Positions 54,395 to 54,515 of a stretch of 54,515 bases of DNA are shown here, one piece after another; the first letter of the stretch is position 1, and the number at the start of each line of letters is the position of its first letter. The notes under the pieces are model-generated. The model saw only the letters and a list, made by a program, of their open reading frames with translations. It was not told the DNA's origin and did not search any database. The stretch lies in the NCBI GenBank assembly GCA_944320605.1, contig CALUIE010000008.1, positions 1 to 54,515 of the forward strand, written 5' to 3'. The stretch is from an uncultured Phocaeicola sp. GTDB taxonomy: Bacteria; Bacteroidota; Bacteroidia; Bacteroidales; Bacteroidaceae. The translations under genes and the position numbers were made by a program.

Positions 54395-54515
54395 ATGTTG
54401 AAGAGAAAAATAGACACATATCTGACTAATTATTACGAGACTAACCGTAATGCTCTTTTGATTACCGGAGCACGTCAAATTGGTAAGACCTACTCTATCC
54501 GTGAGTTTGGAAGGA
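54395..54515 (+). CDS. AAA-family ATPase (5' part only)
   Basis: Runs off the window after 40 codons: MLKRKIDTYLTNYYETNRNA followed by LLITGARQIGKTYSIREFG. Walker A is GARQIGKT (25-32). This opening (basic helix, then LLITGARQxGKT) is typical of the AAA_14/DUF4143 ATPases abundant in Bacteroidales, of unknown biological role. The start is the ATG at 54395; an ATG at 54384 is in another frame and ends quickly. Confidence 0.8.
   Translation, partial: MLKRKIDTYLTNYYETNRNALLITGARQIGKTYSIREFGR

Larger units (their letters stand above)
54109..54429 (+). pseudogene. Possible remnant of a lipoprotein gene lacking a start
   Basis: The frame open from 54109 to the stop at 54427-54429 encodes a convincing lipoprotein signal (VVLGILSLISLLVASGCS at about 54127-54180) but has no ATG/GTG/TTG before it. 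The next ATG-like start at 54211 falls after the cysteine. The frame then runs through the 33-bp repeats. A truncated or start-lost lipoprotein gene is the simplest reading; chance is possible. The rest of the 279-bp gap holds only the repeats and promoter listed separately. Confidence 0.3.

Noticed and set aside
54211-54429. 72-codon frame with WKSGK repeats as a protein gene
   Set aside because: The repeats are at the DNA level (33-bp units containing promoter elements), there is no ribosome-site support, and the frame overlaps the ATPase start.

Overview
The window looks like a chromosomal segment of a gut-type Bacteroidales (Bacteroides/Phocaeicola-like). The reasons are moderate-to-low GC, Bacteroidetes promoters (TTG/TTTG, about 20 bp, then TAnnTTTG), few Shine-Dalgarno sites, several Bacteroidetes-restricted families (DUF3316, DUF3822, DUF4435, DUF6377), and a full starch-utilisation (Sus-type) locus whose GH97 enzyme is collinear with Bacteroides SusB.

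Layout. 1-2.7 kb: the end of a MATE transporter, converging on an ATPase plus DUF4435/Toprim pair that resembles PARIS/OLD defence modules. 2.8-7.5 kb: an EamA exporter, a 22-bp-phased palindrome array, a UPF1-like SF1 helicase and an AspT/YidE-type transporter. 7.5-9.2 kb: a small AT-rich accessory patch with a Bor-like lipoprotein, an unannotated structured RNA gene, a YefM-YoeB toxin-antitoxin pair and tRNA-Pro(GGG). 9.3-32 kb: mostly housekeeping genes: aroB, an outer-membrane barrel protein, cls, the rsmD-DUF3822 operon, a RecD-like helicase, the yraN-mmcQ-birA-dinF operon, tadA (followed by a second 22-bp-phased palindrome array), a POT peptide transporter, the parC-DUF3316-S41 operon, tRNA-Leu(UAG), a coiled-coil lipoprotein with rsmI, and an AI-2E-type permease.

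32-54 kb: the starch locus. A SusR-like sensor/regulator and an MFS sugar transporter point left. Diverging from them are susA (periplasmic GH13), susB (GH97), susC, susD, a long SusE-like protein with three Ig-like repeats, a surface GH13 lipoprotein in the susG position, and a type I pullulanase with its own promoter overlapping a perfect 14-bp palindrome. These are followed by a 55-codon peptide gene, a lipoprotein that joins a fimbrillin-like domain to two SusE/F-type starch-binding modules, and an Mfa2/FimB-like lipoprotein. The expected division of labour is: SusD/E and the hybrid bind starch at the surface; the surface GH13 and pullulanase cut it; SusC imports oligosaccharides; SusA/SusB reduce them to glucose in the periplasm; the MFS protein moves sugar into the cytoplasm; SusR senses maltooligosaccharide. 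The window ends with a decayed lipoprotein-like leader, three 33-bp repeats that each contain a promoter-like sequence, and the start of an AAA ATPase gene.

The points I consider most worth checking are: (1) two unrelated-sequence palindrome arrays with the same exact 22-bp spacing; (2) a roughly 255-nt RNA gene whose two hairpin loops are complementary over 21 bases; and (3) the fimbrillin/starch-binding fusion with its small peptide and Mfa2-like neighbours, which suggests a pilus-like starch-capture appendage.
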